Both the position numbers and the translations under genes were made by a program. DNA of 64,000 nt from Streptococcus didelphis DSM 15616 (GTDB lineage Bacteria > Bacillota > Bacilli > Lactobacillales > Streptococcaceae): the NCBI RefSeq assembly GCF_000380005.1, contig NZ_KB904196.1, positions 79,818-143,817 of the forward strand, in the 5' to 3' direction. The notes under the pieces were generated by a model that worked only from the letters and a program-made list of their open reading frames with translations, had not been told where the DNA came from and made no database searches. Of the stretch, positions 20,944-31,128 are shown piece after piece. Within the stretch, counting starts at the first letter, position 1; every line of letters begins with the position of its first letter.

Positions 20944-23076
20944 ATGTCAAAACAAACATTTACGACGACATTTGCAGGAAAACCTTTAGTAGTTGAAGTA
21001 GGGCAAGTCGCTAAACAAGCTAATGGAGCAACAGTCGTACGTTATGGAGAATCAACGGTATTAACAGCAGCCGTCATGTCTAAAAAGATGGCAACAGGGG
21101 ATTTCTTCCCCTTGCAGGTTAATTATGAAGAAAAAATGTATGCTGCAGGAAAATTTCCTGGTGGCTTTATGAAACGTGAAGGACGTCCTTCAACAGATGC
21201 TACCTTGACAGCACGCCTTATTGACCGTCCTATCCGTCCTATGTTTGCAGAGGGCTTTCGTAATGAAATTCAAGTAATCAACACAGTTCTTTCTTATGAT
21301 GAAAATGCTAGCGCTCCTATGGCGGCTATGTTTGGTTCATCACTTGCACTCTCAATTTCTGATATTCCTTTTAATGGACCTATTGCTGGTGTCCAAGTCG
21401 GTTACATTGACGGACAGTTTATCATTAACCCTGATAAGGAGCAACTAGATGCTTCGCTATTAGAATTAACAGTAGCTGGAAGTAAAGAAGCTATCAATAT
21501 GGTTGAGTCTGGTGCTAAAGAGCTCTCAGAAGATATCATGCTTGAAGCTCTTTTAAAAGGTCATCAGGCTATTCAGGAATTGATTGCTTTCCAAGAAGAA
21601 ATTGTAGCAGCAGTTGGTAAGGAAAAAACAGAAGTAGAATTATTACGAGTAGATGAGCAATTACAAGCTGAAATTCTTGCTAAGTATAATTCAGACCTTC
21701 AAAAAGCTGTTCAAGTTGAAGAGAAAAAAGCACGTGAAGCTGCAACAGAGGAAGTTAAAGAAGCTGTTAAAGCAGAATATGAAGAACACTATGCAGAAGA
21801 TGAGAACCTGCCAACTATTATGCGTGACGTGGCAGAAATACTTGAACGAATGGAGCATGCAGAGGTTCGCCGCTTAATCACAGAAGACAAGACTCGTCCG
21901 GATGGCCGTAAAATTGACCAAATTAGACCTCTTGATGCAGAAATTGACTTCTTACCTAAGGTTCATGGCTCTGGCTTATTTACACGTGGGCAAACCCAGG
22001 CCTTATCTGTTTTAACTCTAGCTCCTATGGGAGAGACTCAGATTATTGATGGTCTTGGTCTTGAATATAAAAAGCGTTTCTTACACCACTACAATTTCCC
22101 TCAATATTCTGTAGGGGAAACTGGTCGTTATGGGGCTGCTGGTCGTCGTGAAATTGGACACGGAGCACTAGGTGAGAGAGCCTTGGAACAAGTACTGCCA
22201 AGTCTAGAAGACTTTCCTTATGCGATTCGTTTAGTTGCAGAAGTTCTAGAATCAAATGGTTCTTCTTCTCAAGCCTCCATTTGTGCTGGAACTCTGGCCT
22301 TAATGGCTGGTGGTGTACCAATCAAGGCTCCTGTTGCAGGTATTGCTATGGGACTTATTTCAGATGGTAAAAATTATACCGTTTTAACAGATATTCAAGG
22401 TTTAGAAGACCACTTTGGCGATATGGACTTTAAGGTTGCCGGAACACGAGAAGGTATTACAGCCCTTCAAATGGATATTAAGATTGCTGGAATCACTCCA
22501 CAAATTCTTGAGGAAGCTTTGGCACAAGCTAAAAAAGCCCGCTTTGAAATCTTAGATGTTATTGAAGCAGAAATTGCAGCTCCTCGTCCTGAATTAGCAC
22601 CAACAGCACCTAAAATTGATACCATTAAGATTGATGTTGATAAAATTAAGGTAGTTATTGGTAAGGGTGGCGAGACAATTGATAAGATTATCGCTGAAAC
22701 GGGTGTTAAAATTGATATTGATGAAGAAGGAACTGTTCAAATCTTCTCCAGTGATCAAGCAGCTATTAACCGGACCAAGGAAATTATTGCTAGCTTAGTA
22801 CGTGAGGCCAAGGTCGGTGAAGTTTATCATGCAAAAGTTGTTCGTATTGAAAAATTTGGTGCCTTTGTTAACCTATTTGATAAAACAGATGCCCTCGTTC
22901 ACATCTCAGAAATTGCTTGGTCTAGGACAGCTAACGTATCTGATGTTTTAGAAGTGGGTGAAGTTGTTGATGTCAAAGTTATTAAAGTTGATGACAAAGG
23001 ACGTATTGATGCCTCAATGAAAGCCTTGTTACCTCGCCCGCCTAAAGCTGAAGATAAAGAAGAAAAACATGACTAA
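20944..23076 (+). CDS. pnp: Polyribonucleotide nucleotidyltransferase (PNPase)
   Basis: A 710-residue phosphorolytic 3'-5' exoribonuclease. It has two RNase PH domains (about 10-215 and 310-540), the linking helical domain, a KH domain ([20 protein letters not shown], near 565-590) and an S1 domain ([16 protein letters not shown], near 625-690). The start is ATG 20944 ([20 protein letters not shown]), the family's normal N-terminus. A TTG 45 bp upstream is in frame but would add an atypical peptide. The ribosome site is weak (AAGGTAAAG). The end overlaps the next gene by 8 bp. Confidence 0.97.
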   Translation: MSKQTFTTTFAGKPLVVEVGQVAKQANGATVVRYGESTVLTAAVMSKKMATGDFFPLQVNYEEKMYAAGKFPGGFMKREGRPSTDATLTARLIDRPIRPMFAEGFRNEIQVINTVLSYDENASAPMAAMFGSSLALSISDIPFNGPIAGVQVGYIDGQFIINPDKEQLDASLLELTVAGSKEAINMVESGAKELSEDIMLEALLKGHQAIQELIAFQEEIVAAVGKEKTEVELLRVDEQLQAEILAKYNSDLQKAVQVEEKKAREAATEEVKEAVKAEYEEHYAEDENLPTIMRDVAEILERMEHAEVRRLITEDKTRPDGRKIDQIRPLDAEIDFLPKVHGSGLFTRGQTQALSVLTLAPMGETQIIDGLGLEYKKRFLHHYNFPQYSVGETGRYGAAGRREIGHGALGERALEQVLPSLEDFPYAIRLVAEVLESNGSSSQASICAGTLALMAGGVPIKAPVAGIAMGLISDGKNYTVLTDIQGLEDHFGDMDFKVAGTREGITALQMDIKIAGITPQILEEALAQAKKARFEILDVIEAEIAAPRPELAPTAPKIDTIKIDVDKIKVVIGKGGETIDKIIAETGVKIDIDEEGTVQIFSSDQAAINRTKEIIASLVREAKVGEVYHAKVVRIEKFGAFVNLFDKTDALVHISEIAWSRTANVSDVLEVGEVVDVKVIKVDDKGRIDASMKALLPRPPKAEDKEEKHD

Positions 23077-23824
23077 ACAAACTAGTAATGAATTAGATAT
23101 CCGTCTTAGAGCCTTTATTAATGCTCCAGATAATTTCTTAGATAGTGTTGCGTTGGTAGATGCTTTTCATCACTTTCCAGTCTGGGCAGCTAAGGAGCCC
23201 TATGCTATTGAAATTGAAGGAGTTAAGGTTACGCCTGTTTTTACAGATAAGGATGATATGGCTGCTTTTAAATGGGAGCAAAAGAGTGCTCAAAGCCTCT
23301 ACTGGCTAGAACGCTCTGCTATTTCTGTCCTTGAAGAAGTGATTAAATCAGGCTTATCAGGCTTAGTCTTTAATCTAAAAAAAGACGGTGACTTTGGTAA
23401 TTCGACTATCTTCAAAAGTAGTGATATGATTCAATTTATCAATAATTATACTAGTATTCTTAATAGCTTGATGAATGATGAAAACCAGGCTGCTCAGACC
23501 ATGGATAAAATTTATCTAGTACCAGCCTTTATCCAAGTAAAAAGTGAAAAATACTATGATCGTTTTTTCCCAACCATGTCAACACCTGAAGGGAAATCCT
23601 ATGTCCCAGCTTTTTCTAACTTAGAGAGTTTTGCGAAATGGTACAATCAAGAAGATTTTGGTGGTGCCTTTAGACGTGGTCAAGGGGTTATTCTGACTTG
23701 GAAGATAGCAGATATTTATCAACCTCGAAATGGAGAAAATGAAATAGAAGAGACCTTTGGGGTAGCTATAAATCCTTTTGATGAAGACCAAATATTAATG
23801 GATTGGACAGAGATTAAAAAATAA
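23069..23824 (+). CDS. SseB-like protein
   Basis: A 251-residue cytosolic protein with two SseB-N-terminal-like modules, recognisable by the [16 protein letters not shown] and [17 protein letters not shown] segments (about residues 50-75 and 175-200). No signal peptide or membrane segment is present. The function of SseB-family proteins in streptococci is not established. It overlaps pnp by 8 bp and precedes cysE by 11 bp, so it belongs to the pnp-cysE-cysS-mrnC transcription unit. Confidence 0.7.
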   Translation: MTKQTSNELDIRLRAFINAPDNFLDSVALVDAFHHFPVWAAKEPYAIEIEGVKVTPVFTDKDDMAAFKWEQKSAQSLYWLERSAISVLEEVIKSGLSGLVFNLKKDGDFGNSTIFKSSDMIQFINNYTSILNSLMNDENQAAQTMDKIYLVPAFIQVKSEKYYDRFFPTMSTPEGKSYVPAFSNLESFAKWYNQEDFGGAFRRGQGVILTWKIADIYQPRNGENEIEETFGVAINPFDEDQILMDWTEIKK

Positions 23825-23835
23825 AAGGAGTGCTT

Positions 23836-24420
23836 ATGAGCTGGTGGAAAAAGAGTATTGCTATTGTTAAGGAGTTGGATCCAGCTGCCCGTTCATCCCT
23901 AGAAGTTATCTTAACTTATCCAGGAATCAAGGCCTTAGCAGCCCACCGTCTATCTCATTTTTTATGGCAGCATGGCTTTTTTCTACTTGCTAGAATGCAC
24001 AGCCAATTTTGGCGATTCTGGACTGGAATTGAGATCCATCCTGGAGCTAAGATTGCTGCTGGGGTCTTTATTGACCACGGCTCAGGCCTAGTTATAGGAG
24101 AAACTGCTGAAATAGAAGAGGGTGTTATGCTCTACCATGGAGTAACACTTGGTGGAACAGGAAAAGACGTGGGTAAGCGTCATCCAACAGTTCGTAAGGG
24201 AGCTCTGATTTCGGCTCATTCGCAAATTATTGGACCTATTGAAATTGGAGCCCATGCTAAAGTTGGAGCGGCAGCTGTTGTCTTATCAGATGTTCCAGAA
24301 GATGTCACAGTGGTTGGAGTTCCCGCTAAAGTAGTCAGGGTCCATGGCAAAAAAGACGAGTTGCAGATTAAAAATATTGAGCACAAAAGAGAAGAATCTT
24401 ATTACTCTTCAAAATTATGA
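23836..24420 (+). CDS. cysE: Serine O-acetyltransferase
   Basis: A 194-residue enzyme that acetylates L-serine with acetyl-CoA, the first step of cysteine synthesis. The left-handed beta helix is visible as hexapeptide repeats (IEIHPGAKIAAGVFIDHGSGLVIGETAEI). The catalytic His is in the FIDHGSG region and acetyl-CoA contacts are in LGGTGKDVGKRHPTV. The start at 23836 (MSWWKKS) has AAAAGGAGTGCTT correctly spaced, unlike the GTG 6 bp earlier. It precedes cysS by 30 bp, coupling cysteine supply and charging. Confidence 0.94.
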   Translation: MSWWKKSIAIVKELDPAARSSLEVILTYPGIKALAAHRLSHFLWQHGFFLLARMHSQFWRFWTGIEIHPGAKIAAGVFIDHGSGLVIGETAEIEEGVMLYHGVTLGGTGKDVGKRHPTVRKGALISAHSQIIGPIEIGAHAKVGAAAVVLSDVPEDVTVVGVPAKVVRVHGKKDELQIKNIEHKREESYYSSKL

Positions 24421-24450
24421 ATAGATGCGACAAGGCAAAGGAAATAATGA

Positions 24451-25806
24451 ATGATAAAAATATATGATACAATGACTCGCAGTTTACGGGACTTTATTCC
24501 CCTTTCGGAAAATAAAGTGAAGATGTATGTCTGTGGTCCAACAGTCTACAACTACATTCATATTGGAAATGCACGATCGGCAGTAGCTTTTGATACTATT
24601 CGTCGCTATTTCGAGTACAGAGGCTACGAGGTTACCTACGTTTCAAATTTTACTGACGTTGATGACAAGATTATCATGGCTGCCGCCCAAGCAGGCCTAT
24701 CTCCCAAAGAATTAGCAGATAAGTTCATTCAAGCATTTATGGAAGATACTGCTCAATTAGGGATTAAAAAAGCTACTAAGCATCCTCGTGTAATGGACTA
24801 CATGTCTGAAATCATTGATTTTGTATCAGTTCTGATGGATAAAGGCTTTGCCTATGAATCTTCAGGTGATGTTTATTTCCGTGTCTCAAAGTCTTCTCAT
24901 TATGGACAATTAGCCAATAAGACTATTGAAGATCTAGAAGTAGGAGCCAGTGGTCGTATAGATAGTGAAAGTGACTTGAAGGAAAATCCACTGGATTTTG
25001 CACTGTGGAAGTCTGCTAAAGCTGGAGAAATCTTCTGGGATAGTCCCTGGGGAAAAGGAAGACCTGGCTGGCATATTGAATGCTCTGTGATGGCGACAGA
25101 GATTTTAGGAGATACCATTGATATTCATGGAGGAGGAGCAGATTTAGAATTTCCCCATCATACCAATGAAATTGCTCAATCAGAAGCTAAAACAGGGCAC
25201 CCCTTTGCTAATTACTGGATGCATAATGGTTTTGTAAATGTGGATAATGAAAAAATGTCCAAATCACTAGGAAATTTTATAACTGTCCATGATATGCTAA
25301 AACAAGTAGATGGCCAAATTTTACGTTTTTTCCTAGCCACTCAACAATATCGTAAACCCATTAATTTCACAGATAAGGCTATCCATGATGCGGAAATTAA
25401 TTTAAAATATTTAAAAAACACCTACAGTCAACCTCAAAATGAGTCGGTAGATTGGGATGAGGATGCTCGTCAATTACAGACTTACCAAGATAGCTTTAAA
25501 GCAGCAATGGATGATGATTTTAATGCTGCAAATGGAATTACAGTTGTATTTGACTTTGCTAAGTGGATTAACTCAGGTCATTATAATCAAGACGTAAAAG
25601 AAGCTTTTGAAAAGATGCTTGCTGTCTTTGGGATTGTCTTTGAAGAAGAGGTACTAGATGCAACTATTGAAGCACTGATTGAGGAAAGACAAGTAGCACG
25701 TGCTAATCGTGATTTTGCAAAAGCAGATCAGATTCGTGATCAGTTAGCAGCCAAGGGTATAAAATTATTAGATACCAAGGATGGTGTGAGGTGGACACGT
25801 GACTAA
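24451..25806 (+). CDS. cysS: Cysteinyl-tRNA synthetase
   Basis: A 451-residue class I synthetase. It has the zinc ligand motif [16 protein letters not shown] (HIGH-type, near residues 28-43), the WHIECSVMA zinc/substrate segment, the [10 protein letters not shown] segment and KMSKSLGN near 268-275. The DALR and C-terminal anticodon domains are complete. The ribosome site is GGCAAAGGAAATAATGA. It overlaps mrnC by 8 bp. Confidence 0.97.
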   Translation: MIKIYDTMTRSLRDFIPLSENKVKMYVCGPTVYNYIHIGNARSAVAFDTIRRYFEYRGYEVTYVSNFTDVDDKIIMAAAQAGLSPKELADKFIQAFMEDTAQLGIKKATKHPRVMDYMSEIIDFVSVLMDKGFAYESSGDVYFRVSKSSHYGQLANKTIEDLEVGASGRIDSESDLKENPLDFALWKSAKAGEIFWDSPWGKGRPGWHIECSVMATEILGDTIDIHGGGADLEFPHHTNEIAQSEAKTGHPFANYWMHNGFVNVDNEKMSKSLGNFITVHDMLKQVDGQILRFFLATQQYRKPINFTDKAIHDAEINLKYLKNTYSQPQNESVDWDEDARQLQTYQDSFKAAMDDDFNAANGITVVFDFAKWINSGHYNQDVKEAFEKMLAVFGIVFEEEVLDATIEALIEERQVARANRDFAKADQIRDQLAAKGIKLLDTKDGVRWTRD

Positions 25807-26200
25807 GCTTGATGTCAATCTGATTAATGGAATTGCTCTTGCTTTTGAAGGAGATGCTGTTTATTCCTATTATATCCGTCGCCATTTGATTTTTTCAGGC
25901 CAAACCAAGCCTAGCCAGTTACACCATCTGGCGACTAAATATGTCTCTGCCAAGGCCCAAGCAAACCTAATACAAAAGATGCTTGAAGATAATGTCTTGA
26001 CTGAGAAAGAATTAGATATTTATAAAAGAGGACGAAATACCAATAGTCATACCAAAGCCAAGAATGCGGATGTTGTCACCTATCGGATGTCGACAGGCTT
26101 TGAAGCAGTAATGGGGTATTTGGATATGACAGACCAAGAAAGTCGCCTCAAAGAATTAATAGACTGGTGTATCCAGGAAATCGACACATATAAAACATAA
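25799..26200 (+). CDS. mrnC: Mini-ribonuclease III
   Basis: A 133-residue RNase III-like nuclease without a double-strand RNA binding domain. In Bacillus it trims the ends of 23S rRNA precursor. The signature [20 protein letters not shown] begins right after the start, with catalytic acidic residues in EGDA. The start is a GTG at 25799 overlapping cysS by 8 bp; this N-terminus ([19 protein letters not shown]) matches the family. The cysS-mrnC pairing is conserved in Firmicutes. Confidence 0.93.
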   Translation: MTKLDVNLINGIALAFEGDAVYSYYIRRHLIFSGQTKPSQLHHLATKYVSAKAQANLIQKMLEDNVLTEKELDIYKRGRNTNSHTKAKNADVVTYRMSTGFEAVMGYLDMTDQESRLKELIDWCIQEIDTYKT

Positions 26201-26237
26201 AAAAGAGTGGAGCCTTAAAAGCCCCCCACTCTTTTTC
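26199..26237 (+). terminator. Terminator of the pnp-mrnC operon
   Basis: AAAAGAGTGG / CCACTCTTTTT arms (26201-26210 / 26226-26236) directly after the mrnC stop. Confidence 0.85.
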
Positions 26238-26263
26238 ATTCGTTTCAAGACTAAAGGAGAAAA

Positions 26264-27286
26264 ATGAACAAAGACTATATGAAGCCATTCGGGGCCGCCC
26301 TTACAACAGGGATTATTATGTTTACAGCCTATTGCTTAGGAGAAATCTCTCTGGGAACCTTAGCCAGTTTAGGTGGCTTTTCTTTTTTGGCTTTTCAAAA
26401 TAAAACGATATTTTATAACTTAAAGGCTATTAGTTTACACGGTTTAGCTCTTTGGTTTGCTTTTTTGTTGGGTGCAAGTACTGCTATGGCCCCATGGCTT
26501 TTGCCTTTTGTGACTGCTAGTCTTAGCTTTCTGGCCTTTTTAATCACTAAATTCTACCAAATTCCAAAGCCAGATTATTTCTTTGTTCTTATGTTATTTG
26601 CCACAGCCTATAATTTTAAAAATCCTAGCTGGCACTTAATCAAGGCAAATGGAAGCCCCTTGCTTATCGGGGTACTTGTCTCTGTGATAGTTTCAATACT
26701 TATTTCTTATTTATTGGGTCTGCCTTGGAATTCAGAAAAGCTATCAACTCAAAGCCTAGCCTTAAAAAATCGATATCAGGCAATGTTAAAAGATGACCCC
26801 AGTATTCTCATCAAGGCAAGTCATTTTTCAAGTGTCTTATTTGTAACAGGTTATTTAGCCTTTTTGTTAAAAGATCATGGAGGTTACTGGATTTTAATTT
26901 CTTCAGCAGCAGTGTTGTCTGGGGAACATTTAGAAAGAATAAAGAGCAGGACCCTGAGTCGAGTGCTGGGAACTATTGTGGGCTTGATGATTGGGCTTGC
27001 TATTACTAAACTCCAATTGAGCCTTTTATTCCTCATTCTCATCTTAATCCTCAGTAATTTTTTAACAGAATATTTCATGCCTAAAAATTATATCTTTGCA
27101 AACTTTTTTACCAATCCTCAGGTTATTATCCTTATGACCTTATCTCATACCTTTGGCCATGGTATTTTAAGCATGCGCTTTATTGGGGTATTTGTAGGTA
27201 GCCTTTTAAGCTTGTTTATTATTTTGATTTTAGAATATGCCTTACAGTCTATGATTAACCATAAAGATACGTTAAATAACAGCTAA
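26264..27286 (+). CDS. FUSC-like integral membrane protein
   Basis: A 340-residue protein made of two bundles of hydrophobic helices (about 8-165 and 190-330) separated by a short cytosolic loop. The second bundle has the segment HGGYWILISSAAVLSGEHLE followed by R-x-L-S-R-V-L-G-T-x-x-G, typical of FUSC / aromatic acid exporter-like proteins (YccS/AaeB relatives). A substrate cannot be named. The ribosome site is AAAGGAGAAAA. It stands alone between the mrnC terminator and the next promoter. Confidence 0.7.
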   Translation: MNKDYMKPFGAALTTGIIMFTAYCLGEISLGTLASLGGFSFLAFQNKTIFYNLKAISLHGLALWFAFLLGASTAMAPWLLPFVTASLSFLAFLITKFYQIPKPDYFFVLMLFATAYNFKNPSWHLIKANGSPLLIGVLVSVIVSILISYLLGLPWNSEKLSTQSLALKNRYQAMLKDDPSILIKASHFSSVLFVTGYLAFLLKDHGGYWILISSAAVLSGEHLERIKSRTLSRVLGTIVGLMIGLAITKLQLSLLFLILILILSNFLTEYFMPKNYIFANFFTNPQVIILMTLSHTFGHGILSMRFIGVFVGSLLSLFIILILEYALQSMINHKDTLNNS

Positions 27287-27342
27287 AATTGTCATATATT
27301 TGAAAACTCGACAAAAAAGAGTAATAATTCTTAATTTTTTAG

Positions 27343-27370
27343 TTGAAAACCATATTCAGTGCGTTATAAT
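27343..27370 (+). promoter_or_regulatory. Promoter of the small secreted protein gene
   Basis: TTGAAA (27343-27348), a 16-bp spacer and TATAAT (27365-27370). Confidence 0.6.
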
Positions 27371-27402
27371 AAAGGTAAGTTAGAATATCTGGGAGGTAGC
27401 TT

Positions 27403-27834
27403 ATGAAAAAAGTAAAAATTAATGGCATAAAATGGATGATGATAGCAGTTCTGAGTCTGATATCACTTGCTGGTTTTTCACCAATTTTGGCTCAAGAAGG
27501 GCAAGCCCAAGTCCCTGATAGTAAGGTAAATGTTGAGCGATCTACTATAGAAGTTAATAGTAAGTTGCAAAAAGATAGTAGCATTTTAGATGTTTCAATT
27601 GATTTAGGGACAACCTTTAAGATGGCAAGCCAAGTAGCTATTCAATTGCAAGATTCAAAAGGACAGACCTTAGCGACAATTGATTATAACTTGGTAGCAG
27701 GTGCAAAAACTATGACAGCTTGGTTTGACTTAAAAGGACGCCCAACAGATGACTACAAGGTCAAAGTTGTTGTAAATGATAGTAAAAACAGACAAGAAAC
27801 TACCATTTCTGACATTCATTACCAAGCTTTATAA
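27403..27834 (+). CDS. Small secreted protein of unknown function
   Basis: A 143-residue protein with a clear signal peptide: a KKVKINGIK basic start, a hydrophobic core MMIAVLSLISLAGFSPIL and likely cleavage after the ILA or AQEG stretch. The mature part has beta-strand periodicity and no cysteine, lipobox or sortase signal, so it is probably released or loosely wall-bound. I do not recognise a family. The ribosome site is GGGAGGTAGCTT and it has its own promoter. A weak hairpin (AGCTTGAAG ... CTTCAGCT, then T6) around 27849-27898 may terminate it. Confidence 0.65.
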   Translation: MKKVKINGIKWMMIAVLSLISLAGFSPILAQEGQAQVPDSKVNVERSTIEVNSKLQKDSSILDVSIDLGTTFKMASQVAIQLQDSKGQTLATIDYNLVAGAKTMTAWFDLKGRPTDDYKVKVVVNDSKNRQETTISDIHYQAL

Positions 27835-27973
27835 AAAGCAGACAGATTATAGCTTGAAGGAGAGGTCCCTTGCAGACTAATTCTTCAGCTTTTTTATTTT
27901 GTCCTGATTATTTTGCTCTTTGTTTTAAGGTTAATTCTTAAGAATCAAAAGAGTAAAAGACTAGCTTTCATGC

Positions 27974-27986
27974 TATAATAGTATAT
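27974..27986 (+). promoter_or_regulatory. Extended -10 promoter placed directly at the rlmB start
   Basis: TGCTATAAT (TATAAT at 27974-27979) is followed by seven bases and then the ATG at 27987, so the predicted transcription start coincides with the start codon. No ribosome site is present between them. Confidence 0.55.
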
Positions 27987-28733
27987 ATGAAAAATAAAGA
28001 AATAATTGAAAATGATGACATTGTTTATGGTGTGCATGCAGTTGTAGAAAGTTTAAATGCTAACAGAGGTAATAAACTTTATATTCAAGAAGATTTACGT
28101 GGAAAAAATGTTGATAAAATAAAAGATTTAGCGAGGGATAAGAAGGTTTCTATCTCTTGGACACCTAAAAAAACCTTATCAGAAATGGCCAATGAAGCTG
28201 TCCATCAAGGGTTTGTTCTAAGGGTTTCTGAGTATGCTTATTCAGAACTAAATGATATTATCAATAAGGCAAAGACAGAAGATAATCCTCTTATTCTTAT
28301 TCTAGATGGAATTACTGATCCCCATAATTTTGGGTCAATATTAAGGACAGCAGATGCAACAAAGGTCTGTGGCATTGTTATTCCAAAGCATAGAGCAGTC
28401 GGTGTGACTCCTGTTGTCTCAAAGACATCTACAGGTGCGGCCTTACATATGCCTATTGCGCGTGTTACTAATCTTAGTCAAACACTTGATATACTAAAAG
28501 AAAATGGTTTTTGGATTTTTGGAACAGATATGGATGGGACATCTTCTCATACCTGGAATACAGCTGGGAAATTAGCCTTGATAATTGGAAATGAAGGTAA
28601 GGGGATTTCACAAAATATAAAAAAACAAGTGGATGAGATGATTACAATCCCTATGGATGGTCATGTCCAAAGCTTAAATGCTAGTGTCGCAGCAGCTATA
28701 TTAATGTATGAAGTTTATCGAAATAAACTCTAG
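27987..28733 (+). CDS. rlmB: 23S rRNA (guanosine-2'-O)-methyltransferase RlmB (TrmH/SPOUT family)
   Basis: A 248-residue SPOUT methyltransferase with an N-terminal SpoU substrate-binding domain (YGVHAVVESLNA start) and a C-terminal knotted catalytic domain. The three family motifs are present: ILDGITDPHNFGSILRTADA, IIGNEGKGIS and IPMDGHVQSLNASVAAAILMYE. It uses SAM to methylate 23S rRNA. No Shine-Dalgarno precedes the ATG, and a -10 box lies only 7 bp upstream, suggesting a leaderless message. It is followed by a NYN-domain nuclease gene, the same order as in many Firmicutes. Confidence 0.92.
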   Translation: MKNKEIIENDDIVYGVHAVVESLNANRGNKLYIQEDLRGKNVDKIKDLARDKKVSISWTPKKTLSEMANEAVHQGFVLRVSEYAYSELNDIINKAKTEDNPLILILDGITDPHNFGSILRTADATKVCGIVIPKHRAVGVTPVVSKTSTGAALHMPIARVTNLSQTLDILKENGFWIFGTDMDGTSSHTWNTAGKLALIIGNEGKGISQNIKKQVDEMITIPMDGHVQSLNASVAAAILMYEVYRNKL

Positions 28734-28745
28734 GGATAAACGCGT

Positions 28746-29258
28746 ATGAAAAAAAGAATACTATTGGTAGATGGTTATAATATGATTGCCTTTTGGGAAG
28801 AAACCAAGAGGCTTTTCAAGACCAACCAGCTCGATCAGGCTAGAATGATCTTGTTAAATAAACTTAATAATTATGCGCATTTTGAAAAGATAGAGATTAT
28901 TTGTGTCTTTGATGCTCAATTTGTACCAGGAGTAAGGCAGCGCTATGACCAATATCTAATTTCAGTTGTTTTTACAAAAGAAGATGAGACAGCAGATAGC
29001 TATATTGAGCGTCTAGCAGCAGAACTTAATAAGTCACTCACTATGGTTGAGGTGGCAACTAGTGATTTGAATGAACAGTGGACTATCTTTTCTCAAGGTG
29101 CTCTCAGGGTACCTGCTAGAGAATTAGAAAGAAGAGTTAATACTGTAAAGTCCGATTTGGATACTATGTCAAAAACTATTGGAAATCAAAAACCAAAACT
29201 TAGACCATTTGACCAAGATAAAATGAATCAATTAAAAGATTTACTTAAGAACCTGTAA
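28746..29258 (+). CDS. NYN/PIN-like ribonuclease (YacP/Rae1 family)
   Basis: A 170-residue protein whose N-terminus LLVDGYNMIAFWEE, mid segment IICVFDAQFVPG and the ETADSYIERLA block carry the aspartates of the NYN nuclease fold. The Bacillus relative Rae1 (YacP) is a ribosome-associated endonuclease that cleaves mRNAs in the A site. The ribosome site is weak (AGGGATAAACGCGT). It lies 12 bp after rlmB and is co-transcribed with it; the terminator overlaps its stop. Confidence 0.87.
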   Translation: MKKRILLVDGYNMIAFWEETKRLFKTNQLDQARMILLNKLNNYAHFEKIEIICVFDAQFVPGVRQRYDQYLISVVFTKEDETADSYIERLAAELNKSLTMVEVATSDLNEQWTIFSQGALRVPARELERRVNTVKSDLDTMSKTIGNQKPKLRPFDQDKMNQLKDLLKNL

Positions 29259-29287
29259 AAACTGGCTATTTTAGAGGTTCTTTTTGA
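29249..29287 (+). terminator. Terminator overlapping the end of the NYN nuclease gene
   Basis: AGAACCT (29249-29255) pairs with AGGTTCT (29274-29281 region), followed by T5. Confidence 0.7.
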
Positions 29288-29355
29288 TGTTTATCCTCTT
29301 ATCTAATAAGGTTTAGGCAAAGTTCCCCTAAAGCTATTTTCCTAAAAAATTAAGC

Positions 29356-29384
29356 TTGCTTAAGCCTTGGTTTTTTGCTAGAAT
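29356..29384 (+). promoter_or_regulatory. Promoter of the degV gene
   Basis: TTGCTT (29356-29361), a 17-bp spacer ending in TGC and TAGAAT (29379-29384), an extended -10 type. Confidence 0.6.
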
Positions 29385-29447
29385 AACACTTAATAATTTG
29401 ACTATCAAATAATAGTAAGAGGGAAGTCAACTTTTGAGGAGGGTGGA

Positions 29448-30317
29448 ATGTTTTCAATAGTAACAGATTCAACATCAGATTTATGTGAGGGATGGGCACA
29501 AGACTATGATATAGAGATTCTAGGCTTAAGCATTGAGTGTAATGGTACTGTCTATCAAACAGTGGGCCCAAATAAAATTAAAAGTCAAGAACTGCTAGAA
29601 AAGATGAAAAATGGAAGCCATCCCAAAACTAGCCAAATTAATGTTGGAGAATTTGAAGAAGTTTTCAGGACTTATGCTGAAAGAGGAAGAGACTTACTTT
29701 ACCTTGCTTTTTCCTCTGTCCTTTCTGGTACCTACCAAAGTGCTGTAATAGCTCGAGATTTGGTTTTAGAAGAATTCCCCCAAGCTGTTATTGAAATTGT
29801 TGATACACTGGCTGCAGCAGGTGGGGAAGGCTACTTGTCTATTCTGGCAGCGCAAGCTAAAGACCAAGGTAAGAGTCTAATGGAAACAAAAAAGATAATA
29901 TTAGACATCTTACCGCGATTACGGACTTACTTTTTAGTGGATGACCTTTTTCATTTGATGCGTGGAGGCCGTTTGTCTAAAAGCGCAGCTATTTTGGGGA
30001 AAATAGCTAGTATCAAACCTATTTTAAGCATAGATAGTAAAGGAAGTTTGGTGCCTGTTGCTAAGGTAAGAGGACGCAAAAAAGCCTTAAAAGAAATTGT
30101 TAGCATGGTGGAAAGTGACATTGCTCACTCAACCATTATTATTAGCTATACTGATACAGTTGAAAATACTGAAAAAGCTGAGATGCTAAGGGACTATTTC
30201 TTAGAAAATGACAAGGTGACTGATACACTCTTATTACCTTTGGGGCCAGTTTTATCGGCTCATGTTGGACCAGATACGCTGGCAGCCTTTGTCATAGGTC
30301 AAGAACCAAGAAAATAA
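29448..30317 (+). CDS. DegV family fatty-acid-binding protein (FakB-like)
   Basis: A 289-residue EDD-fold protein. It starts [22 protein letters not shown], with [13 protein letters not shown] and [20 protein letters not shown] as the characteristic fatty-acid carboxylate-binding region; the C-terminal half has [10 protein letters not shown]. In Gram-positives such proteins (FakB) hand exogenous fatty acids to the kinase FakA. No fakA is nearby. The start follows TTGAGGAGGGTGGA. Which chain type it prefers cannot be read from the sequence. Confidence 0.9.
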   Translation: MFSIVTDSTSDLCEGWAQDYDIEILGLSIECNGTVYQTVGPNKIKSQELLEKMKNGSHPKTSQINVGEFEEVFRTYAERGRDLLYLAFSSVLSGTYQSAVIARDLVLEEFPQAVIEIVDTLAAAGGEGYLSILAAQAKDQGKSLMETKKIILDILPRLRTYFLVDDLFHLMRGGRLSKSAAILGKIASIKPILSIDSKGSLVPVAKVRGRKKALKEIVSMVESDIAHSTIIISYTDTVENTEKAEMLRDYFLENDKVTDTLLLPLGPVLSAHVGPDTLAAFVIGQEPRK

Positions 30318-30319
30318 AG

Positions 30320-30346
30320 ATTGGAAGTGTTTGCTTTCAATTTTTT
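30320..30346 (+). terminator. Terminator after degV
   Basis: ATTGGAAG / CTTTCAAT hairpin followed by T6. Confidence 0.75.
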
Positions 30347-30376
30347 AGTTTTTTATTGGCTTTATGTAAGATATAT

Positions 30377-30405
30377 TTGACAAAATGAATAATATAAATT
30401 ACTAT
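30377..30405 (+). promoter_or_regulatory. Promoter of the DUF3169-XRE pair
   Basis: TTGACA (30377-30382), a 17-bp spacer and TACTAT (30400-30405). Confidence 0.7.
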
Positions 30406-30438
30406 AAAAGGGAAGTCATTACTAAAGGAGGAATGGGC

Positions 30439-31125
30439 ATGACTAATCCTAAACAAAAACTTGTCAGATCCCAATGGATCTGGATATTTATAGTAGCTCT
30501 TATAGATATGTGTATGCTTTTTGTAGCTCTCTTAGCGACAGATAATTTTCATCATTGGTTATATTGGGGCTCTTTCTTTATTTTAACCTGTCTTTTGCTT
30601 CTTTTAATTTGGGGACTAAAAAAAGCTAAGGAAATTCAAAAACAACTAGAAAGAAGTGACCTTTCTATAAAGGAAATTCAAAAAATCAAGAATAGACCCA
30701 GCTATGATGAGCGTCAGGTGCAGTTTGTTCTGAAGAGTTATCAAATTGGTTTTTGGCTGATGATTTTTATCCTATGGTTAGGAAGCCTAGTCAAAGGCTG
30801 GGGTGGTGGAATCATAACAGCTGATTTTTTCCTTTATTTAGCACTATTTGGAGGTTTAACTGCCAATGTTTCTTATTCTAATCTCAAAGGAGCATCAGCA
30901 TTTGTAGATGATAGGTTTGGTAAGAATTGGAGATGGTTTGGGCTTCTAGCATTTGTATTTGGCTTAGGAGCTATAGGTGTGGTTATTTTTAATCTATTTA
31001 CAGTCAGGGAAAGCTGGAAGGCATTCTTTGATAAAAGTGGGGATGGCTTCCTCTTTATAGTTGGTCTGGCCTTAATTTTTATGGGGGGTTCAAGTCTTTA
31101 TTATCGTTTAAGGCATAAGGAGTAG
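30439..31125 (+). CDS. DUF3169-like membrane protein paired with an XRE regulator
   Basis: A 228-residue protein with about six hydrophobic segments in pairs (N-terminal two around 15-60, then 105-145, 175-200 and 205-225), separated by a cytosolic region (QKQLERSDLSIKEIQKIKNRPSYDERQVQF). The layout and the DERQ segment resemble DUF3169 proteins; the family call is moderate. The start at 30439 (MTNPKQKL) has AAAGGAGG at proper distance, and earlier in-frame starts do not. The next gene, a small HTH regulator, begins 3 bp after its stop. Such pairs usually act together, but the signal is unknown. Confidence 0.65.
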   Translation: MTNPKQKLVRSQWIWIFIVALIDMCMLFVALLATDNFHHWLYWGSFFILTCLLLLLIWGLKKAKEIQKQLERSDLSIKEIQKIKNRPSYDERQVQFVLKSYQIGFWLMIFILWLGSLVKGWGGGIITADFFLYLALFGGLTANVSYSNLKGASAFVDDRFGKNWRWFGLLAFVFGLGAIGVVIFNLFTVRESWKAFFDKSGDGFLFIVGLALIFMGGSSLYYRLRHKE

Positions 31126-31128
31126 TGG

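Noticed and set aside
21653..21877. Lysine-rich alternative frame inside pnp
   Set aside because: It is an out-of-frame shadow of the PNPase helical domain.
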